DNA of 64,000 bases from Marinobacter sp. SS21 (GCF_028369065.1 NZ_JAQNDA010000010.1:97529-161528); one strand, 5' to 3'; counted from the stretch's first letter, positions 54,043 through 63,991 are shown. Program-made: numbers and translations. Notes: generated from the sequence alone by a model not told the origin.

Positions 54043-55434
54043 ATGGGAAAGGCAAGAAGTAATCGGTACCCGCAAGGTTTGCACGCGCTGATTGGCGCCG
54101 CCTGTTTGATCGCCCTTCCCGCCTTCGCCCAGGGCCAGGATGACACCGAAGCACAAAAGCGCCTGCTGGAAGAGATCAACAACGGCCAGCAAGTGCAGAT
54201 CCGCCTACCGGATCCGGAAGAACAATTGCCCCTGGACGACCTGCGCAAATTCACCGAAGTGTTCAGCCGCATCAAGGAAGCCTACGTCGAGGATGTTGAC
54301 GACCGGCAACTGCTCGAGAGCGCCATCAAGGGCATGCTCGCCGACCTGGACCCGCATTCCACCTACCTGGCCCCGCAGGACTACGAACAACTCGAAGAAA
54401 GCACCACCGGTGAGTTTGGCGGCCTGGGCATTGAAGTGGGCATGGAGGACGGTTTCGTCAAGGTCATCGCCCCCATCGATGACACCCCCGCCCAGAAAGC
54501 CGGCGTGCTGGCCGGCGATCTGATCATCAAGCTCGGCGATCAGCCGGTCAAGGGCATGTCGCTGGAGGAGGCGGTCAACCTGATGCGCGGCAAACCCGGC
54601 ACCATTCTCACCCTCACCATCCTGCGGGAAAGCGAGAACGCGCCGATCGAAATCGATGTCGAACGCGCCATTATCAAGGTCAACAGCGTGAAATTCCGCA
54701 TGCTGGAGAACGGCTACGGTTATGTCCGCATTACCCAGTTCCAGTCAGAAACCGGCGCAGACTTCCGCGCCGCCATTACCAACCTGATGACCCAAAATGG
54801 CGGCAGCCTCGATGGCCTGATCATCGACGTGCGCAACAACCCTGGCGGCATCCTTCAGACCGCAGTGGAGGCCGCCGATGCCCTGCTCGATGAAGGCCTC
54901 ATTGTCTACACCGAGGGCCGGATCCAGAGTTCCCGCTTGCGGTTCAGTGCCACTCAGGGAGACATCACCTCCGGCACCCCAACCATCGTGCTGATTAATG
55001 GCGGCTCTGCCTCAGCCTCGGAAATCCTCGCTGGCGCCTTGCAGGACCACCACCGTGCCGTGGTCATGGGCACCCAGTCGTTTGGCAAGGGCTCGGTGCA
55101 GACCGTTATCCCACTGGACGAAACCCACGCCATCAAGATGACCACGGCCCGCTACTACACCCCCAATGGCCGTTCGATTCAGGCCCGCGGTATTGTCCCC
55201 GATATCGAGGTACGTCCGGCGCAGCTGACCGAACTGGAGCGGCGCCCGTTTTTCACCGAGGCGGATCTCAGCGGACACCTTGAGAACGGCGATGAAGAAG
55301 AGCCGGATTCCCAGAGCCGCGCCGTCGAGGGCGACGTTCCCTCCCCCATTGACCAGGACTTCCAGCTCCGGTCTGCCCTCAACCTGCTCAAAGGCATGAA
55401 GATCCTGGACCAAAGACAGCATGGAGCGCAGTAA
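54043..55434 (+). CDS. ctpA: Carboxy-terminal processing protease (S41)
   Basis: A 463-residue periplasmic S41 peptidase. Signal peptide (GLHALIGAACLIALPAFA-QG), N-terminal helices with SAIKGMLADLDPHSTYLAPQ, PDZ domain near 115-190 (EFGGLGIEVGMEDGFVKVIA, LAGDLIIKLGDQPVKGMSLE), and the catalytic core with GGSASASEILAGAL (Ser) and TQSFGKGSVQT (Lys). CtpA trims and degrades envelope enzymes, including peptidoglycan hydrolases, which fits its place next to envC. The next gene overlaps it by 14 nt. Confidence 0.93.
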   Translation: MGKARSNRYPQGLHALIGAACLIALPAFAQGQDDTEAQKRLLEEINNGQQVQIRLPDPEEQLPLDDLRKFTEVFSRIKEAYVEDVDDRQLLESAIKGMLADLDPHSTYLAPQDYEQLEESTTGEFGGLGIEVGMEDGFVKVIAPIDDTPAQKAGVLAGDLIIKLGDQPVKGMSLEEAVNLMRGKPGTILTLTILRESENAPIEIDVERAIIKVNSVKFRMLENGYGYVRITQFQSETGADFRAAITNLMTQNGGSLDGLIIDVRNNPGGILQTAVEAADALLDEGLIVYTEGRIQSSRLRFSATQGDITSGTPTIVLINGGSASASEILAGALQDHHRAVVMGTQSFGKGSVQTVIPLDETHAIKMTTARYYTPNGRSIQARGIVPDIEVRPAQLTELERRPFFTEADLSGHLENGDEEEPDSQSRAVEGDVPSPIDQDFQLRSALNLLKGMKILDQRQHGAQ

Positions 55435-56257
55435 ACGGATGGTACGAATTGCGTTGCTGATCGGCGTCTTGATGGCGCCCGCATTGACCTGGGCGGAGTC
55501 CAACAGCGATAGCGCCGGCCAGCTGCCACCCACCATCGCCATCATCATCGACGATGTGGGCCACAATAGGCACGAGGGTGAGCGGCTGATTGCGCTCGAG
55601 CAGCCCATTACCCTGGCGTTCCTGCCCTACCGTCGCTACACCTCCTGGCTCGCGGAGCAGGCCCACCGTAACAACAAGGAGATCATGCTGCACGCCCCCA
55701 TGGCGAACACCCACGACTTCGCTTTGGGGCCGGGCGGGCTGACCAGCGAGATGGACCGCCAAGGCACCATCACGACCCTGCGTCGGGCCCTGCAATCCAT
55801 TCCCCACGTTCAGGGCGTCAACAATCACATGGGCAGCCGGCTCACTCAGATGATGGAACCCATGGAATGGGTAATGTCGGAGCTCTACCGTTACCCGCTG
55901 TACTTCGTTGACAGCCGCACCATCGCCAGCTCCATAGCCAGTGATGTGGCCCAGGCCTATCAGATTCCCACGCTGGTACGCGACGTTTTCCTGGATCACG
56001 AGCAGACCGAGGAGTTCGTCCACCGGCAGTTCCAGGAATTGATCCGCCTGGCGCGGAAAAATGGCAGCGCCATTGGCATTGGCCACCCCCACACAGTCAC
56101 CGTCGACTATCTGGAAAAACACCTGCCCCTGCTGGATCAGCAGGGCATTGCCGTGGCCACGGTGAGCGCGGTGTGGGCGTTGCGCAACGACAACCGGGAA
56201 ATGTTTGCCGAAGGCGAGAAGCAGAGCATCAGCCCGGCGCTGGCCACCACCCGCTAG
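55421..56257 (+). CDS. Divergent polysaccharide deacetylase (YibQ/DUF610)
   Basis: A 278-residue exported protein overlapping the ctpA end by 14 nt. Signal peptide MVRIALLIGVLMAPALTWA-ES, then the DUF610 pattern: PPTIAIIIDDVGHNRHEGER, ITLAFLPYRRYTSWLAEQAH, EIMLHAPMAN, GVNNHMGSRLTQ, LYFVDSRTIASSIASDVA and GHPHTVTVDYL. D-D and H residues of polysaccharide deacetylases are retained in part. The YibQ gene often lies after envC and ctpA. Enzyme activity is not established. A bidirectional terminator follows. Confidence 0.85.
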   Translation: MERSKRMVRIALLIGVLMAPALTWAESNSDSAGQLPPTIAIIIDDVGHNRHEGERLIALEQPITLAFLPYRRYTSWLAEQAHRNNKEIMLHAPMANTHDFALGPGGLTSEMDRQGTITTLRRALQSIPHVQGVNNHMGSRLTQMMEPMEWVMSELYRYPLYFVDSRTIASSIASDVAQAYQIPTLVRDVFLDHEQTEEFVHRQFQELIRLARKNGSAIGIGHPHTVTVDYLEKHLPLLDQQGIAVATVSAVWALRNDNREMFAEGEKQSISPALATTR

Positions 56258-56294
56258 TAACGTCTGCACACTCCGGAGTAGACGCAGACTCAAC

Positions 56295-56328
56295 AAAAAA
56301 GCAGGCCTCCTGGGAGACCTGCTTTTTT
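56295..56328. terminator. Bidirectional rho-independent terminator
   Basis: A6 on the left, stem GCAGG-C-CTCC against GGAG-A-CCTGC with one mismatch, then T6 on the right (56323-56328). It serves the deacetylase gene on the plus strand and hisF on the minus strand. Confidence 0.88.
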
Positions 56329-56350
56329 ATGGGGCGATGCCTGGCGGGCT

Positions 56351-57124
56351 TTAGAGTCGTACTTCGATGCCCTGTTCCCGCATGGCCTGCTTGGCCTCGG
56401 GGATGGTGTGTTGCCCGAAATGAAAGATGGAGGCCGCCAGCACCGCATCGGCACCGCCCTGAGTGACGCCGTCGGCCAGGTGCTGCAGCTCGCCGACACC
56501 CCCGGATGCAATCACCGGCACCGACACCGCGTCGCTGACGGCGCGGGTCAGACCGAGATCGAATCCGATTTTGGTGCCGTCCCGGTCCATGCTGGTCAAC
56601 AGCAGCTCGCCGGCACCCAGCTCGGTCATCTTCTTCGCCCATGCCACCGCATCCAGCCCGGTGGGCTTGCGACCGCCGTGGGTGAAAATTTCCCAGCGCT
56701 CAGGCTCGCCCTCCCCGCTCACCTTCTTGGCGTCAATGGCCACCACGATGCACTGGCTACCAAATCGCTCGGCGGCCTCGCGGACAAACTCCGGGTTGAA
56801 CACCGCCGCGGTGTTGATGGACACCTTGTCCGCCCCGGCATTCAGCAACTTGCGGATGTCCTCCACGGTGCGCACGCCGCCACCGACGGTGAGCGGAATA
56901 AACACCTCGGCAGCCATCCGCTCAACGGTTTCATAGGTGGTGTCGCGGCTTTCATGGCTGGCGGTGATGTCGAGGAAGGTGATCTCGTCGGCGCCCTGCT
57001 CGTTGTACTTGCGCGCCACCTCCACGGGATCTCCGGCATCGCGGATATCAACAAAGTTCACCCCTTTCACTACCCGACCCTTGTCAACGTCGAGGCAGGG
57101 AATGATGCGTTTGGCCAATGACAT
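56351..57124 (-). CDS. hisF: Imidazole glycerol phosphate synthase, cyclase subunit
   Basis: A 257-residue HisF TIM barrel: [71 protein letters not shown] [16 protein letters not shown] and [16 protein letters not shown]. Catalytic D11 is in CLDVD and D131 falls in the VVAIDAKK segment. It closes the imidazole ring with ammonia from HisH and releases AICAR. It is the last of the four his genes seen here, 33 nt after hisA. Confidence 0.96.
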   Translation of the reverse strand: MSLAKRIIPCLDVDKGRVVKGVNFVDIRDAGDPVEVARKYNEQGADEITFLDITASHESRDTTYETVERMAAEVFIPLTVGGGVRTVEDIRKLLNAGADKVSINTAAVFNPEFVREAAERFGSQCIVVAIDAKKVSGEGEPERWEIFTHGGRKPTGLDAVAWAKKMTELGAGELLLTSMDRDGTKIGFDLGLTRAVSDAVSVPVIASGGVGELQHLADGVTQGGADAVLAASIFHFGQHTIPEAKQAMREQGIEVRL

Positions 57125-57157
57125 GGTGGTGCACTCCGCTAGGTGGAAAGTTCAGTC

Positions 57158-57889
57158 TTACAGGCTGTCGCAGAAAGCCTGAGCTTCGGCCACGTCCAGC
57201 GTGCCCTCGTAGATCGCCCGACCGGTGATGGCACCGAGGATGCCCTTGTCGGCAACGGCGGCCAGTCGCTTGAGGTCGTCCATGTTGGTGACGCCGCCGG
57301 ATGCGATGACCGGGATACCGCCGGCTTCGGCCAGGGCCGCCGTCGCCTCGACGTTAACGCCCTGCATCATGCCGTCACGGGCGATGTCGGTGTAGACGAT
57401 GGAATCGACGCCATCACTGGCAAACCGCCTGGCCAGGTCGGTGGCCATGACCTCGGACACTTCCGCCCAGCCGTCGGTAGCCACCCGGCCGTCTTTGGCG
57501 TCCAGCCCGACAATGATGTGGCCCGGAAACTGTTTGCACATCTGAGTGACGAATTCAGGCTCCTTGACCGCCTTGGTGCCGATGATCACCCACTGCACGC
57601 CAGCCTTGAGGTAGGCCTCGATGGTCTCGGCGGAACGAATACCCCCGCCAATCTGGATCGGCAGGTCCGGGTAACGCTTGGCGATGGCCTGCACGATCTC
57701 GCCATTGACCGGCTCGCCGGCAAAGGCGCCGTTCAGATCCACCAGGTGCAGGCGACGAGCGCCGGCGTCCACCCAACGGGCGGCCATGTCTACGGGATCA
57801 TCGGAAAACACGGTGGAATCGTCCATACGCCCCTGACGCAGGCGCACGCATTTGCCGTCTTTGAGGTCGATGGCGGGAATAATCAGCAT
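57158..57889 (-). CDS. hisA: Phosphoribosylformimino-AICAR phosphate isomerase
   Basis: A 243-residue HisA TIM barrel: [20 protein letters not shown] (catalytic Asp in AIDLKDG), [49 protein letters not shown] (second acid) and [15 protein letters not shown]. It isomerises ProFAR to PRFAR for HisF/HisH. Sits between hisH and hisF with 45 and 33 nt gaps. Confidence 0.96.
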   Translation of the reverse strand: MLIIPAIDLKDGKCVRLRQGRMDDSTVFSDDPVDMAARWVDAGARRLHLVDLNGAFAGEPVNGEIVQAIAKRYPDLPIQIGGGIRSAETIEAYLKAGVQWVIIGTKAVKEPEFVTQMCKQFPGHIIVGLDAKDGRVATDGWAEVSEVMATDLARRFASDGVDSIVYTDIARDGMMQGVNVEATAALAEAGGIPVIASGGVTNMDDLKRLAAVADKGILGAITGRAIYEGTLDVAEAQAFCDSL

Positions 57890-57934
57890 GAGAGGGAGTC
57901 CGTATCTGTCTATCGATTCAGTATCCGGACCGGC

Positions 57935-58576
57935 TCAGGTGCCGGTCCAGGCCACAAAGTTCTTCAGTAACTGCAAGCCGGCGTTATGGCTCTTCTCCGG
58001 GTGGAACTGAGCCGCAAAGATGTTGTCACGGGCCACCGCTGCCGCCAGGTCGACGCCATAATGGGTTCGACCGGCCAGGTCCGGATTGTGATCCGCCTCG
58101 GCATAGAAGCTATGAACAAAGTAGAAACGCTCGCCGTCGGCAATGTTGTGCCACACCGGATGGTCGACGGCCTGGTAGACCTCGTTCCAGCCCATGTGGG
58201 GAACTTTCAGACGCTCAGCGTTCTGCTCCAGGAGGTTATCGCCAAAGTAGCGCACCTGGGCCGGGAACAGATTGATGCAATCCACGCCGCCGTTTTCCTC
58301 GCTACGGGACATCAGCGCCTGCATGCCGACACAGATGCCCAGCAGCGGACGATCAACGGCAACTTCCTTCACCAGGGCATCAACGCCCAGGCGGCGGATC
58401 TCCGCCATGCAATCACGGATTGCGCCCACCCCCGGCAAAATCACCCGGTCAGCCTCGCGGATGTGATCGGCGTTGTCGGTCACCAGCACCCGGACATCCG
58501 GCGCCACATGCTCCACCGCCTTGCTTACGGAGTGCAGGTTTCCCATGCCGTAATCAATAATGGCAACGGTCTTCAT
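57935..58576 (-). CDS. hisH: Imidazole glycerol phosphate synthase, glutaminase subunit
   Basis: A 213-residue class I glutamine amidotransferase: [33 protein letters not shown], nucleophile Cys in [12 protein letters not shown] and the His-Glu pair in [10 protein letters not shown]. It supplies ammonia to HisF. It lies 21 nt after hisB on the minus strand. The operon is short (hisBHAF); hisG, hisD, hisC and hisI/E are elsewhere. Confidence 0.96.
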   Translation of the reverse strand: MKTVAIIDYGMGNLHSVSKAVEHVAPDVRVLVTDNADHIREADRVILPGVGAIRDCMAEIRRLGVDALVKEVAVDRPLLGICVGMQALMSRSEENGGVDCINLFPAQVRYFGDNLLEQNAERLKVPHMGWNEVYQAVDHPVWHNIADGERFYFVHSFYAEADHNPDLAGRTHYGVDLAAAVARDNIFAAQFHPEKSHNAGLQLLKNFVAWTGT

Positions 58577-58597
58577 CTAAAGCATCACTCCGGCAGG

Positions 58598-59191
58598 TTA
58601 CAGCGAGCCCTTGGTGGACGGGGTCATCCCCGCCATGCGCTCATCCATTTCAATCGCCATGCGCAGGGCACGGCCGAACGCCTTGAACACCGTCTCAATC
58701 TGGTGGTGGGTGTTCTTGCCCCGCAGGTTGTCGATGTGCAGGCTGACCATGGAGTGGTTCACAAAGCCGTGGAAGAATTCCTCGAACAGATCGACATCGA
58801 ATCCGCCCACGGAGCCACGGGTATAGGGCACGTCCATGATCAGGCCGGGGCGGCCGGACAGGTCGATCACAACTCTGGACAGAGCTTCGTCCAGCGGCAC
58901 ATAAGCATGGCCATAGCGGCGGATGCCCTTCTTGTCGCCAACGGCCTGCTTGAACGCCTGACCAAGGGTGATGCCGATGTCTTCTACGGTGTGGTGATCG
59001 TCGATGTGCAGATCTCCCTTGGACACGATATTCAGGTCCACCAGGCCATGGCGGGCAATCTGATCCATCATGTGTTCCAGGAAGGGGACACCGGTATCGA
59101 AGGTGGCTTTACCGGTTCCGTCGAGATCGATCTCGACGGTAATCTGGGTTTCAAGGGTATTTCGTTCTACCCGAGCCTTGCGTTCGGCCAT
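58598..59191 (-). CDS. hisB: Imidazoleglycerol-phosphate dehydratase
   Basis: A 197-residue monofunctional His[39 protein letters not shown], then the second half-repeat [15 protein letters not shown] [20 protein letters not shown] and [24 protein letters not shown]. The two HHxxE motifs bind Mn. It dehydrates IGP to imidazole acetol phosphate. GGAG precedes the start, and a perfect TATAAT lies 53 nt upstream. Confidence 0.95.
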   Translation of the reverse strand: MAERKARVERNTLETQITVEIDLDGTGKATFDTGVPFLEHMMDQIARHGLVDLNIVSKGDLHIDDHHTVEDIGITLGQAFKQAVGDKKGIRRYGHAYVPLDEALSRVVIDLSGRPGLIMDVPYTRGSVGGFDVDLFEEFFHGFVNHSMVSLHIDNLRGKNTHHQIETVFKAFGRALRMAIEMDERMAGMTPSTKGSL

Positions 59192-59243
59192 GGGGACTCC
59201 AGTGCAATGAGACGGCGCAATGCCAAATAACTTTCGTGTGCGG

Positions 59244-59249
59244 ATTATA
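59244..59249 (-). promoter_or_regulatory. -10 box of the hisBHAF operon
   Basis: On the minus strand the hexamer is TATAAT in the context GGTATAATCC, 53 nt before hisB. A matching -35 hexamer is not obvious (around 59266-59272 the sequence is poor), so the promoter may be activated or of the extended -10 kind. Confidence 0.55.
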
Positions 59250-59360
59250 CCTGTTCTTGCACTCAGCGTCTCACCACGGCCTGAATTCTCTGGGGAGTCT
59301 TAAAGCAAGGCCTGAGAGCCTCGCAAGGCAGGCCTGCCCGAGCGAGAGACTCCCTGAACT

Positions 59361-59413
59361 AAAAAGGGGTACGGAGTGCTGCGAGAACGCGTTCAGCTCG
59401 CGTCACGCAGCAC
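59361..59413 (-). terminator. Probable terminator of the SRPBCC gene
   Basis: GTGCTGCG (59376-59383) and CGCAGCAC (59406-59413) are perfect inverted arms around 22 nt that themselves contain GAACGCGTTC. On the minus strand five T follow about 10 nt later (59361-59365). It lies directly downstream of the minus-strand gene at 59418 and isolates it from hisB. Confidence 0.45.
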
Positions 59414-59417
59414 GGCA

Positions 59418-59879
59418 TTAGAAGGCCTTCTTGAGGTTCGCCACGTAGGTATCAACCAGGCTATTGAACTCATGCTTGATGACCGGACTGATGGCCAGCT
59501 TGAGCAGTCCCGGCAACGGCAGGGTCAGCTCGGCGGAAGTCTTGAACTTCAGGGTGGTGGCATTGTCACCGTTGGCCTGAATACTCCACTCGCCCTGCAC
59601 TACGCCATTACCCTCGCCTTTCACCGGCTTCCAGAAAATGGTGCCGGCATCTCGGTCGGCGCTGTAGGTGCAGGCATAGACGGACTGAATCGCATGCTTG
59701 TCGACGCCGATTTTTTCCATCTCCCAGCGATAGGCGTTATCACCCAGATCCACCAGCTTATCCACTTTGGGGAAATAGCCCGCCGAACGGGGTACATCCG
59801 CCAACAATTCGAACACATCGCCATAGGCAGCCGAAATCTCGAAATCCCGACTCAATTCAATGGACACAGTGATAGCCAC
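59418..59879 (-). CDS. SRPBCC-family lipid or ligand-binding protein
   Basis: A 153-residue START/SRPBCC-like protein: ITVSIELSRDFEISAAYGDV then FELLADVPRSAGYFPKVDKL, a beta-rich middle (IFWKPVKGEGNGVVQGEWSI, ATTLKFKTSAEL) and a C-terminal helix (LLKLAISPVIKHEFNSLVDT YVANLKKAF). The fold holds a hydrophobic ligand; bacterial members range from cyclases to lipid carriers, so no function is assigned. It is divergent from the AsmA-like gene across 212 nt. Confidence 0.72.
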   Translation of the reverse strand: MAITVSIELSRDFEISAAYGDVFELLADVPRSAGYFPKVDKLVDLGDNAYRWEMEKIGVDKHAIQSVYACTYSADRDAGTIFWKPVKGEGNGVVQGEWSIQANGDNATTLKFKTSAELTLPLPGLLKLAISPVIKHEFNSLVDTYVANLKKAF

Positions 59880-60091
59880 AAATCTCTCCTTAAACTCAAT
59901 GTTGAAATAATGTCTCTAGTCCGTTCACCGAGCGAACGCTGCGGGCCATCCCGGCCACGTTTTTAAGTAATTATTCTGTATGAATCCTAATGGATTGTCA
60001 TACAGTGCAACTTTTATTTTGGGGCGCCTAGGTTATCCTTGCAGACATCTGCGCCATTTCCCCGGATCTCACCCGAAAGGATGCCGACACC

Positions 60092-62329
60092 ATGAAAACA
60101 GTACGTTATCTGGCCTTAGCCGTCATTGGCCTGATCGTCCTCGCGCTGGCGGCGATTGCGGTTGCCATCGCCGTTATCGACCCCAACGACTACAAGCCCC
60201 AGATCGAGAAGGCCGTCGAGGACACCACCAATCTTGATCTCATATTAGAGGGCGAGATCGGCTGGTCATTTATTCCCCTCGGCCTGGAACTCAATGGTGT
60301 CGAAGCTACCCTGGAGAACGACCCCCTGGTGCGCCTGGAAAGACTGATTGCCCAGGTCGATTTCTGGTCGTTGATTACCCTGTCACCACAGGTGAACACC
60401 TTCGTGCTCGATGGCCTGAACGCCCACCTGGTGGTGGATCAGCAAGGCAACGGCAACTGGACCCGCATCATGCCCCAGTCAGACGAAGCTGTCGCCGATT
60501 CGGTTCCATCCACGGAACGGCCCGCCCCGGCAGCTGAAGCAGGTATCGATACCGAGACCGAGACAGAGACCGCGGACGCAGGCGCGCCGCTCAACTTTAA
60601 TGTGGAGAGCGTACAGGTCACCAACGCCAGCGTGCTCTACAACGACAAGAGCAGCGGCCAGTCGGTGACCCTGGAAAACGTCAGCCTCAGCGCCAGCGAG
60701 ATCACCCTGGGCAAGGGCTTCCCGATGGAAATGGCCTTCCGCTTCGCCACCAGCCAGCCCGAGTTTGCGGTAGACGGCAGCCTCCGTGCCGACCTGGATG
60801 TCAACCAAGCGCTGAACCGATTTGCCATGGCCAACCTTAATTCCCGCTTCGCCCTCAGCGGCGAGCCATTCGGCAACAAGACGGTGCAGGCCGTGATCAA
60901 AGGCGGCGCCGTCGCCGACCTTGAAAACGAGACCGCCGCGGTAAACGACCTCACCGTAACCCTGGCGAACCTGGAGCTGACCAGCAACCTCAACGTGACC
61001 GGCTTCGGCGACACGCCGGAGCTGAGCGGCAACCTGAACATTGCCCGCTTCTCCCTGAAGAAATTGCTGGAGGCCCTGGGCCAGCCGGCCATCGAGACCA
61101 CCGACCCGGACGTGCTCAAGGCGCTGGCGCTGTCGATGAACGTCAATGGGCCGGCCGGGCAAGTCAACCTGGACAACCTGTCCATCACGGTGGATGACAC
61201 CACCTTCGCCGGCAATGCCCGCTATACCCTGGCCAACAGCGCCATCGCCCTGGACCTGCAGGGCGACACCTTCAACGTTGATCGCTACCTGCCACCCGCC
61301 GCTGAGGACGAAGCCCAGACCGGCGACAACGCCTCCTCGCCCAGCACGCCAACCGAGACAGCCACCAGCACCGAAGAGGGCGACCTGCTGCCGCTGGATA
61401 CGCTGCGCACCCTGGCCCTGGACATCAAGCTGGGCCTGGGCGAACTGGTGGCCAGCAATCTGACCATCAACGACCTCAAAGCGGTAATGACCGCGAACAA
61501 CGGTGTACTCAAGGTCAACGAACTCAGTGGCAAGCTGTACGAAGGCGGATTTAACGCCAACGCGACCCTCGACGCCCGCACCGACAATCCGACCTGGTCC
61601 ATCGGCTCCAGGGTCAATAACGTACAGACCCTGCCACTGCTGACTGACCTGGCGGAAGTGGACCTGCTGGCCGGAGGCGCCAACCTCAATATCGACCTGA
61701 AAACCGCCGGCAACCGCATATCCGCGCTGCGCAACAACGCCAAGGGTGACATCGGCTTCAATCTCGCCGAAGGCGAATTCACCCGCATGAATCTTACCCG
61801 CATGGCCTGCCAGGGCGTCGCCCTCGCCAACCAGGACACCCTGGCCACCACCGGCTGGGGCACCAGCACCCCGTTCAACGACATGCGCGGTACTCTCAAG
61901 GTGGACGGCAACACCCTCACCAACACCGACCTGGTGGCGGCGCTGGCCGGTATGAAACTGGAGGGCAACGGCACCGTCGATCTGGCGGCGTCGGCGCTGG
62001 ATTACGAAGCCGGCCTGCGCATTATCGGCGAGATTCACCGGGATGAAGCCTGCCGGGTGACCGAGTACGTGGAAAACGTGGTGATTCCGGTGGAATGCCG
62101 GGGTGACTTCGCGGAAGACCCCGCCGGACTGTGTTCCTTCGACGGATCCCGTTTCCGCGATACGCTCAAGACCATCGCCGCCAACGCTGCCCGGGCCAAG
62201 GCTCAGGAAGAAGTGGAGCGGGCTCGCGGACGCGCTGAAGAACGGGTGACCGAAGAGCTGGAGCGCCGCCTCGACAGCGAGGAGGCCGAACAGGTCAAGG
62301 ACGCTTTAAAAGGGTTGTTTGGCCGATGA
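60092..62329 (+). CDS. AsmA-family envelope protein
   Basis: A 745-residue protein with an N-terminal membrane helix (YLALAVIGLIVLALAAIAVA) and a large periplasmic part. It begins DPNDYKPQIEKAVEDTTN as AsmA proteins do, has low-complexity linkers rich in E, T and A (near 140-170 and 405-430), repeated NVTGFGDTPELSGNLNIARF-type strands, and the C-terminal AsmA_2 region (GDIGFNLAEGEFTRMNLTRM, LKVDGNTLTNTDLVAALAGM). AsmA-like proteins are bridge-like lipid transfer or outer-membrane assembly factors. It overlaps mutY by 4 nt, a pairing seen in related species. Confidence 0.9.
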   Translation: MKTVRYLALAVIGLIVLALAAIAVAIAVIDPNDYKPQIEKAVEDTTNLDLILEGEIGWSFIPLGLELNGVEATLENDPLVRLERLIAQVDFWSLITLSPQVNTFVLDGLNAHLVVDQQGNGNWTRIMPQSDEAVADSVPSTERPAPAAEAGIDTETETETADAGAPLNFNVESVQVTNASVLYNDKSSGQSVTLENVSLSASEITLGKGFPMEMAFRFATSQPEFAVDGSLRADLDVNQALNRFAMANLNSRFALSGEPFGNKTVQAVIKGGAVADLENETAAVNDLTVTLANLELTSNLNVTGFGDTPELSGNLNIARFSLKKLLEALGQPAIETTDPDVLKALALSMNVNGPAGQVNLDNLSITVDDTTFAGNARYTLANSAIALDLQGDTFNVDRYLPPAAEDEAQTGDNASSPSTPTETATSTEEGDLLPLDTLRTLALDIKLGLGELVASNLTINDLKAVMTANNGVLKVNELSGKLYEGGFNANATLDARTDNPTWSIGSRVNNVQTLPLLTDLAEVDLLAGGANLNIDLKTAGNRISALRNNAKGDIGFNLAEGEFTRMNLTRMACQGVALANQDTLATTGWGTSTPFNDMRGTLKVDGNTLTNTDLVAALAGMKLEGNGTVDLAASALDYEAGLRIIGEIHRDEACRVTEYVENVVIPVECRGDFAEDPAGLCSFDGSRFRDTLKTIAANAARAKAQEEVERARGRAEERVTEELERRLDSEEAEQVKDALKGLFGR

Positions 62330-63402
62330 ACGACAGCATTGCCCAACGATTACTGGACTGGTACGACCACCATGGCCGCAAGACCCTGCCCTGGCACCAG
62401 GATCGCAACGCCTACCGGGTCTGGGTCTCGGAGATCATGCTGCAGCAGACCCAGGTGGCAACCGTCATCCCCTATTACGAAGCGTTTATGCAACGTTTCC
62501 CCGATGTCGGGGCACTGGCCTCGGCACCGGTGGACGACGTGCTCAGCCACTGGTCAGGCCTCGGCTACTACGCCCGCGCCCGCAACCTGCAAAAGGCCGC
62601 TCAGACGGTGGTCGACCAGTTTGCGGGCAAGTTCCCCGCCGACCAGAGCCAGCTGGAATCCCTGCCCGGTATCGGCCGCTCCACCGCGGCGGCCATCCTG
62701 GCGCAGGCCTTCCAGCAACGGGCGACCATTCTCGACGGCAACGTCAAGCGGGTGCTGGCCCGCCACCACGCCGTGGCGGGTTGGCCTGGCCAGACCGCGG
62801 TGCTGAACCAGCTGTGGCAGCACGCCGAGACCCACACTCCCCACGACCGGGTCCGAGACTACACCCAGGCGATCATGGACCTGGGCGCCATGGTGTGCAC
62901 CCGCAGCCGGCCAGCCTGCGATGCCTGCCCGCTGCAAGCCAGCTGCCAGGCCAACGCCCGCGATGAAGTTGCCCGCTATCCCGGCTCAAAACCAAAAAAG
63001 GCGAAGCCAGAAAAAACCACCTGGATGGTGATCCTCGAGGACCGCCAGGGCCGGATACTGCTGCAACGCCGGCCTCCGAGTGGCATCTGGGGCGGTTTGT
63101 GGTCACTGCCGGAGCTGGACCCGGCCTACACCGCCGAGGAGCTGCCCGAAGCCTGTGAGCAGACCCTGGGACTGAGCTGCGGCGAGGCCGAGGTGCAAAC
63201 CGGCTTTCGCCATACCTTCAGCCACTACCACCTGCACATTCAGCCCGCCCGCCTGACCACCGGCGTCGGTGTCGGTGCCGCCATTGCGGACGATGCCGAC
63301 CAGCGCTGGCTATTCCGTGACGAAGCCATCAGCCTGGGGCTGCCGGCTCCCATCCGCACCCTGCTGACCCGGCCGGACTCTGACCAGCCTGCCCTGCTGT
63401 GA
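62326..63402 (+). CDS. mutY: Adenine DNA glycosylase
   Basis: A 358-residue MutY: catalytic E36 in WVSEIMLQQTQVATVIPYY, helix-hairpin-helix LPGIGRSTAAAIL, catalytic D137 in TILDGNVKRVLAR, 4Fe-4S cysteines in C-x6-C-x2-C-x5-C (CTRSRPACDACPLQASC) and a C-terminal Nudix-like domain (from about 230) that reads 8-oxo-G. It removes A mispaired with 8-oxo-G. Coupled to the AsmA-like gene by ATGA and followed by yggX after 54 nt, the standard gammaproteobacterial pair. Confidence 0.96.
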   Translation: MNDSIAQRLLDWYDHHGRKTLPWHQDRNAYRVWVSEIMLQQTQVATVIPYYEAFMQRFPDVGALASAPVDDVLSHWSGLGYYARARNLQKAAQTVVDQFAGKFPADQSQLESLPGIGRSTAAAILAQAFQQRATILDGNVKRVLARHHAVAGWPGQTAVLNQLWQHAETHTPHDRVRDYTQAIMDLGAMVCTRSRPACDACPLQASCQANARDEVARYPGSKPKKAKPEKTTWMVILEDRQGRILLQRRPPSGIWGGLWSLPELDPAYTAEELPEACEQTLGLSCGEAEVQTGFRHTFSHYHLHIQPARLTTGVGVGAAIADDADQRWLFRDEAISLGLPAPIRTLLTRPDSDQPALL

Positions 63403-63456
63403 TCTGATATCATTCCCGGCACGCCGATTCACAGGCCAACCACCACAGGAGCCGAT

Positions 63457-63729
63457 ATGAGCCGCACCGTTTTCTGCCGCAAGTACCAGGAACAACTCGA
63501 AGGCCTGGACTTCCCCCCCATGCCAGGCAAGAAGGGCGAGGAGCTGTACCAGACCGTCTCCAAAAAGGCCTGGCAGGAATGGCAGTCCCAGCAGACCATG
63601 CTGATCAATGAAAAGCACCTGAACCTGATGGAGCCCAACACCCGCAAATACCTGCAGGCCCAGATGGAACACTTCCTCGACAACGAGCCCTTCGACAAGG
63701 CCGAAGGCTACGTGCCACCCGAGGCCTGA
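63457..63729 (+). CDS. yggX: YggX, oxidative damage protection / Fe(II) trafficking protein
   Basis: A 90-residue YggX: MSRTVFCRKYQEQLEGLDFP, the single Cys at position 7, PGKKGEELYQTVSKKAWQEW, and LINEKHLNLMEPNTRKYLQA. It protects Fe-S clusters from oxidation and helps iron supply to MutY-type proteins. GGAG precedes the ATG. It is the last protein gene in the window. Confidence 0.96.
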   Translation: MSRTVFCRKYQEQLEGLDFPPMPGKKGEELYQTVSKKAWQEWQSQQTMLINEKHLNLMEPNTRKYLQAQMEHFLDNEPFDKAEGYVPPEA

Positions 63730-63789
63730 ACGCAATTGATCAGGCTTTGCACAGCCCGGAAAAGTTTCAGAAATTTTTATCGATCAGCC

Positions 63790-63818
63790 TTGACTCAATA
63801 CCGCTAAACCGGTTTAAT
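63790..63818 (+). promoter_or_regulatory. Promoter of the tRNA-Phe gene
   Basis: TTGACT (63790-63795), 17-nt spacer, TTTAAT (63813-63818), then a GC-rich discriminator (AGCGCCCC) typical of stable RNA promoters under stringent control. It lies 32 nt before the tRNA. Confidence 0.75.
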
Positions 63819-63849
63819 AGCGCCCCGTTGCAGAGCACTACCGCAACAT

Positions 63850-63925
63850 GCCCGGATAGCTCAGTTGGTAGAGCAGGGGATTGAAAATCCCCGTGTCCGT
63901 GGTTCGATTCCGCGTCCGGGCACCA
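63850..63925 (+). tRNA. tRNA-Phe (anticodon GAA)
   Basis: A complete 76-nt cloverleaf: acceptor GCCCGGA pairs with TCCGGGC, D arm with AGCTCAGTTGGTAGAGC, anticodon stem GGGGA/TCCCC with loop TTGAAAA (anticodon GAA), T arm GGTTCGATTCC, discriminator A and an encoded CCA end (63923-63925). It reads UUC and UUU. Confidence 0.98.
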
Positions 63926-63940
63926 CTAATTCAATGACTT

Positions 63941-63964
63941 AACCCGCTTTTTAGCGGGTTTTGT
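63941..63964 (+). terminator. Rho-independent terminator after tRNA-Phe
   Basis: AACCCGC and GCGGGTT pair around TTTTTA and are followed by TTGT. It lies 16 nt after the tRNA CCA end. Confidence 0.85.
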
Positions 63965-63972
63965 CGTTTCTG

Positions 63973-63991
63973 GTGTCCACGTAGTGTCCAC
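63973..63991. repeat. Short direct repeat GTGTCCAC just past the tRNA terminator
   Basis: GTGTCCAC occurs at 63973-63980 and, after GTA, again at 63984-63991. Bases of this kind often lie between a tRNA and the integrase gene of an integrated element. The window ends 9 nt later, so nothing more can be said. Confidence 0.35.
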